From NCBI GenBank assembly GCA_900757695.1, contig CAAEOU010000011.1, positions 1-8,880 of the forward strand: a stretch of 8,880 bases of DNA, given 5' to 3'. Both the position numbers and the translations under genes were made by a program. Source of the DNA: an uncultured Oscillospiraceae bacterium (GTDB lineage Bacteria > Bacillota_A > Clostridia > Oscillospirales > Oscillospiraceae). Shown piece after piece: positions 5,861 through 8,880 of this stretch (within the stretch, counting starts at the first letter, position 1; every line of letters starts with the position of its first letter). The notes below the pieces were generated by a model. That model did no database searches and had not been told where the DNA came from. It saw only the letters and a program-made list of their open reading frames with translations.

Positions 5861-6919
5861 ATGGACGATATTTTCGCCCCGCTGGCCCTGCTGCCCCATG
5901 CCCTCCCCCGATGGTTTCAGGAAAATCAGCGCCAGCTTCCATGGCGGCAGGATCGTGAGCCCTATCATGTCTGGCTTTCAGAGATCATGCTCCAGCAGAC
6001 CCGGGTGGAAGCCGTCAAGGGCTATTACGCCCGTTTTCTTCAGGCGCTTCCCACCATTCAGGCGCTCTCTGAAGTTCCGGAGCCCCAGCTGTTAAAGCTC
6101 TGGGAGGGACTTGGCTACTACACCCGGGCACGGAATCTCAAGAAGGCCGCCGTGGTCATCATGACCGAGCACCATGGTGTTTTCCCACAGGACTACGCCG
6201 CCATCCGGGCTCTTCCGGGCATCGGGGACTATACCGCCGGTGCCATTTCCTCCATCTGTTTTGAGGAAAAGACCCCCGCCGTGGACGGCAACGTTCTGAG
6301 GGTGGCTGCCCGGCTCTGTGATTACCACGGGTGTACCGATGACCCCAAGGTGAAAAAGGCGATCACCAGCGCCCTTGCAGAAATCTATCCCCCCGAGGCC
6401 GGGAACTTTACACAGGCACTGATGGAGCTGGGTGCAACGGTCTGCCTGCCCAATGGTGCGCCCCGATGTGAGGTATGTCCGGTAGGCCCCCACTGTCTTG
6501 CCCGCAAAAACGGAACCATCGATGATCTTCCGGTTCGGAAGCCAAAAAAGCCCCGCCGTCAGGAAGATATGACCGTATTTCTGCTCTCCTGCGGCAGCCG
6601 TGTGGCACTGCGGAAGCGGCCGGATACCGGCCTGCTGGCTGGGCTCTATGAATTCCCTCATCTGCCGGGCATTCTCTCGGCTGAGGAAACCATTAAAGCC
6701 GCAGAAGACTGGGGTCTCTCCCCGGACTATCTGGAAAAGCTCGTGACCCGGAACCATATTTTCACCCACATTCAGTGGAACATGACCGGCGCCCGGCTCC
6801 ACTGTGAAACAACAAACAGTGAATTTATCTGGGTAAGCCGGGAAGCTGTTGGGCGTGACTATGCCCTGCCCACGGCCTTCCGTCAGTTCTTGCCGGATTT
6901 TGGGGAGTTGAAGCCATGA
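5861..6919 (+). CDS. mutY: Adenine DNA glycosylase MutY
   Basis: Function: removes adenine mispaired with 8-oxoguanine, preventing G:C to T:A transversions. Seen: 352 residues in two parts. The HhH-GPD catalytic domain has E41 in WLSEIMLQQTRV, the helix-hairpin-helix LPGIGDYTAGAI (118-129) with Y124, and D142 in AVDGNV. The [4Fe-4S] cluster ligands are C194, C202, C205 and C211. After a basic linker, the C-terminal Nudix-like domain (from about 233) reads 8-oxoguanine and contains the FTH triad (299-301) equivalent to the FSH loop. The first cluster spacing is C-x7-C rather than the x6 of E. coli; the other spacings (x2, x5) are standard. Start: ATG at 5861 immediately after the queF stop, with AAGGTGG (5843-5849) 11 bases upstream. 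No promoter is visible in the junction, so it appears cotranscribed with the que genes. Confidence 0.96.
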   Translation: MDDIFAPLALLPHALPRWFQENQRQLPWRQDREPYHVWLSEIMLQQTRVEAVKGYYARFLQALPTIQALSEVPEPQLLKLWEGLGYYTRARNLKKAAVVIMTEHHGVFPQDYAAIRALPGIGDYTAGAISSICFEEKTPAVDGNVLRVAARLCDYHGCTDDPKVKKAITSALAEIYPPEAGNFTQALMELGATVCLPNGAPRCEVCPVGPHCLARKNGTIDDLPVRKPKKPRRQEDMTVFLLSCGSRVALRKRPDTGLLAGLYEFPHLPGILSAEETIKAAEDWGLSPDYLEKLVTRNHIFTHIQWNMTGARLHCETTNSEFIWVSREAVGRDYALPTAFRQFLPDFGELKP

Positions 6920-7314
6920 CAACACCGAAAGAAGCGCAGGATTTCTTTGCGGAGGATCACTTTGCCACTGAAAATGGTGCTGTAATTGACGAGATCGGCC
7001 CGGACTACGCTGTCTGCTCCATGTCACTTACTGCGCATCACCGAAATGCTGCCGGTCGGGTCATGGGCGGCGTGTTATTTACGCTGGCTGACTTTGCCTT
7101 TGCCGTGGCCGCCAACTTCAGTCAGCCTCCTGCCGTTACGGTATCCAGTCAAATTACCTTTTTAAGCCCCGTAAAGGGCACAAGACTGATTGCCAAAGCC
7201 CAGCAGCTCCGTCGAGGCAGAACCACCCTTTATTACGAAGTATCTGTTACCGATGAATTGGGAACTCTGGCTGCACGAGTCACATCTCTTGGGCAGATCC
7301 TGAACCCCTTATAA
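6916..7314 (+). CDS. PaaI-like hotdog-fold thioesterase
   Basis: Seen: 132 residues, the length of a single hotdog domain. The family's central segment is H42-R-N44-AAG-RVMGGVLFTLAD59, giving the long hotdog helix with the probable catalytic D59. After it come strands carrying VSSQITFLSPVKGTRLIA and a C-terminal TLYYEVSVTD. In classical PaaI proteins the residue before the GG pair is histidine; here it is M50, a variant I believe occurs in clostridial relatives. Family knowledge: hydrolysis of acyl-CoA or aryl-CoA thioesters as a homotetramer in the cytoplasm; the substrate cannot be inferred. Start: ATG at 6916 overlapping the mutY stop (ATGA), with GGGGAG (6902-6907) 8 bases upstream. It is the last gene of the operon, and a strong hairpin begins 2 bases after its stop. 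Confidence 0.85.
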   Translation: MTTPKEAQDFFAEDHFATENGAVIDEIGPDYAVCSMSLTAHHRNAAGRVMGGVLFTLADFAFAVAANFSQPPAVTVSSQITFLSPVKGTRLIAKAQQLRRGRTTLYYEVSVTDELGTLAARVTSLGQILNPL

Positions 7315-7316
7315 TT

Positions 7317-7358
7317 GCACAAGCGCCCGACACCCTTTGTGTCAGGCGCTTGTGCTTT
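7317..7358 (+). terminator. Terminator of the que-mutY-thioesterase operon
   Basis: GCACAAGCGCC (7317-7327) pairs perfectly with GGCGCTTGTGC (7345-7355). After one C-A mismatch GACAC (7329-7333) pairs with GTGTC (7339-7343) around a 5-base loop. TTT follows, with a further T-rich stretch at 7368-7371. It is one of the strongest stems in the window and separates the operon from the MATE gene. The short T-run makes it a less ideal intrinsic terminator; some readthrough is possible. Confidence 0.8.
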
Positions 7359-7398
7359 GTTACAGCATTTTATTGTAACCATTTTCGTTATTTCGAGT

Positions 7399-7427
7399 TT
7401 TACATATTTTACTGTTTCTCTTATAAT
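7399..7427 (+). promoter_or_regulatory. Promoter of the MATE transporter gene
   Basis: TTTACA (7399-7404) and a perfect TATAAT (7422-7427) are spaced by 17 bases. Transcription should begin near 7434, giving a leader of only about 20 bases, nearly all of it ribosome binding site. Independent expression from the que operon is implied. Confidence 0.85.
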
Positions 7428-7452
7428 GGGATCAGAAAAGGAGTGTGTTGTC

Positions 7453-8835
7453 ATGAATGACCTAACTCAGGGAAAGCCTTTTTCGGTGATCTGGCGCTTT
7501 TCCCTGCCATTGCTGCTGAGCATGGCACTGCAGCAGCTATACAATCTGGCTGACAGTATCATTGTGGGCCGTTTTACCGGTGAAGCGGGTCTCGCCGCCA
7601 TCGGTGCGGCCTATCCCATCACACTGATCTATATTGCCATTGCCACCGGTGCATCCATGGGATGCAGTGTGGTCATCGCCCAGCTCTTCGGGGCAAAGCG
7701 CCGTCGAGATCTGAAGACCGCAATTTCAACAGTCATTGTATCCCTGCTGCTGCTGGGCGTTCTGCTGGGCGGAGCGGGCATTTTGCTGGCACAGCCCATT
7801 CTACGGCTGCTCCACACCCAAGACGCCGTGCTGTCCACGGCCAGCGCATATCTTGCCATCTATGCCTTTGGCATCATCGGCAATTTTGTCTATAACACTG
7901 CTGCCGCAATCTTCACCGGTCTTGGAGATTCCAAGCGTCCCCTCTATTTTCTGATGATTTCCGCCGGTCTCAACGTAGTGCTGGATCTGATCGCCGTGGG
8001 CCCTCTCCATATGGGCGTTGCCGGTGCCGCATGGGCCACCGCAATCTCCCAGTATGTGTCTGCAGTGGTATCTGTAGCGGTGCTGGCCCGTGTGACCCGC
8101 ACCCAGCTGGATCTTCCGCAGGACGCCCCCAGATTCAGCCGTAGTCTTCTGTGGGAAATGTGCCGCTTCTCTGTCCCCGCTATTATCCAGCAGTGCTGTG
8201 TTGCCTTCTCCCACACCGTCTTGCAGCGTCTGGTCAATACCTACGGTGTCACATTTATGGCAGGCTATGAGGCTGCCTCCAAGATCCATAATTTTGTCTA
8301 CATGTGCTTTAACACCATCGGAACCGCCCTCTCCAGCTTCGCCGCCCAGAACTATGCGGCCAATAAGCCCCAGCGGGTCAACGAGGGATGTAAGGCGTCT
8401 ACCGGGATCATCCTTATCTTTACCGCTGTGGCACTGCTGATCCTCCAGCTATTCCCGGCGCAGCTGATCTCCATGTTTGTTAATGTGGAGGAGAATCCCG
8501 GCGTTGTAGACGTGGGCCGCCTCTACCTGCGGATCATCTCCCCGGACTATCTGCTGATCTGCTTTATCATCGTTGGCGGCGGTCTCCTCCGTGGCGTTGG
8601 ACGGGTCAAGGACTTCCTGCTGGTCACGATTTTGGACTTCGCCATCCGCATCGGATGCAGCTACGGCTTCTCCCTTGCCCTGCTGCCCTCCCTGAGCTTT
8701 TATCCGCTGCCCAGCTACACCGGCATGTTCTGGGCATGGTACTTTGGCTCTGCGGTAGATCTGGCCGTGCTGCTGGTACTCTATTATAAGATGAACCACG
8801 GCGGTATTCTGGATCACAGCCATTTAAGCACCTGA
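7453..8835 (+). CDS. MATE-family multidrug/sodium antiporter
   Basis: Function: a membrane efflux protein using a sodium or proton gradient to export cationic drugs or metabolites. Seen: 460 residues, normal for MATE. The N-terminus GKPFSVIWRFSLPLLLSM leads to the family's first-helix motif ALQQLYNLADSIIVGRF. The sequence then alternates hydrophobic helices, consistent with twelve, in two related halves; the second half opens at about 240 with LLWEMCRFSVPAIIQQC. Several prolines and glycines lie within the helices, as usual. Start: ATG at 7453 with AAAAGGAG (7436-7443) 9 bases before it. The frame is open upstream to a TTG at 7315, but that extension crosses the terminator and the promoter and is not coding. 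The substrate and coupling ion cannot be told from sequence, and it has no regulator next to it. Confidence 0.93.
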   Translation: MNDLTQGKPFSVIWRFSLPLLLSMALQQLYNLADSIIVGRFTGEAGLAAIGAAYPITLIYIAIATGASMGCSVVIAQLFGAKRRRDLKTAISTVIVSLLLLGVLLGGAGILLAQPILRLLHTQDAVLSTASAYLAIYAFGIIGNFVYNTAAAIFTGLGDSKRPLYFLMISAGLNVVLDLIAVGPLHMGVAGAAWATAISQYVSAVVSVAVLARVTRTQLDLPQDAPRFSRSLLWEMCRFSVPAIIQQCCVAFSHTVLQRLVNTYGVTFMAGYEAASKIHNFVYMCFNTIGTALSSFAAQNYAANKPQRVNEGCKASTGIILIFTAVALLILQLFPAQLISMFVNVEENPGVVDVGRLYLRIISPDYLLICFIIVGGGLLRGVGRVKDFLLVTILDFAIRIGCSYGFSLALLPSLSFYPLPSYTGMFWAWYFGSAVDLAVLLVLYYKMNHGGILDHSHLST

Positions 8836-8849
8836 TACTCTGCTCCATT

Positions 8850-8880
8850 CGGGCGGAACGCACTTTCTGCGGTCCGCCCG
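8850..8880 (+). terminator. Probable terminator of the MATE gene (cut by window edge)
   Basis: CGGGCGGA (8850-8857) pairs perfectly with TCCGCCCG (8873-8880). After one A-G mismatch CGCA (8859-8862) pairs with TGCG (8868-8871) around the loop CTTTC. It lies 14 bases after the stop codon. Any T-run would be beyond the right edge and cannot be seen. Confidence 0.7.

Noticed and set aside
7376..7390. TAAC...GTTA inverted repeat upstream of the MATE promoter, considered as an operator
   Set aside because: Only 4-bp arms in AT-rich DNA, and no match to the AAAnTGTTnACACCT half-site of the marR region; chance is likely.
7315..7452. 46-codon N-terminal extension of the MATE protein from TTG 7315
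   Set aside because: It runs through the operon terminator hairpin and the TTTACA-TATAAT promoter. The ATG at 7453 has a good ribosome binding site and matches the family N-terminus.
1..8880. Search for CRISPR arrays, IS elements, tRNA or rRNA genes and phage genes
   Set aside because: No regularly spaced repeats, transposase motifs, tRNA-like cloverleaf or rRNA sequence was seen; the genes are tightly packed and ordinary in codon style.

Overview
The window looks like chromosomal DNA of a moderately GC-rich Gram-positive Clostridia member, most likely of the Oscillospiraceae/Ruminococcaceae type. The evidence is strong AGGAGG-type ribosome binding sites, sigma-A style promoters, U-tract terminators, GTG and TTG starts, and the gene families themselves. 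The taxon is inferred from style, not from a marker gene. There is no rRNA, tRNA, IS element, CRISPR array or phage gene.

Region 1 (1-2755) is a divergent efflux pair. On the minus strand a large MacB/FtsX-type ABC exporter, with the ATPase fused to the permease, runs off the left edge of the window; 717 residues are visible. On the plus strand is a MarR-family repressor. Their 151-bp intergenic region holds a 40-bp interrupted palindrome with 13 of 15 arm positions paired. It contains the -35 hexamers of both divergent promoters, so it is a natural candidate MarR operator.

Region 2 (2756-7355) is a queuosine-precursor operon: queD, queE, folE, queC and queF, which together supply every step from GTP to preQ1. 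mutY and a PaaI-like hotdog thioesterase follow with no gap and a 4-base overlap. An extended -10 promoter drives a leader that contains a class I preQ1 riboswitch aptamer, recognisable by its P1 stem, UUCGC loop and AACAAAACC tail. An intrinsic terminator follows just before queD. The operon is therefore probably shut down by its own end product through premature termination. The operon end is marked by a long perfect-looking hairpin after the thioesterase gene.

Region 3 (7356-8880) is a separately transcribed MATE-family efflux pump with its own near-consensus promoter (TTTACA-17-TATAAT) and a GC-rich hairpin after the stop codon at the right edge.

The most interesting elements are the preQ1-I riboswitch with its 5' hairpin, whose arms can exchange with the terminator arms; the dedicated folE inside the que operon; the DNA-repair gene mutY placed under apparent preQ1 control; and the symmetric marR/ABC operator. 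None of the protein families is new. The regulatory arrangement is the part worth a second look.
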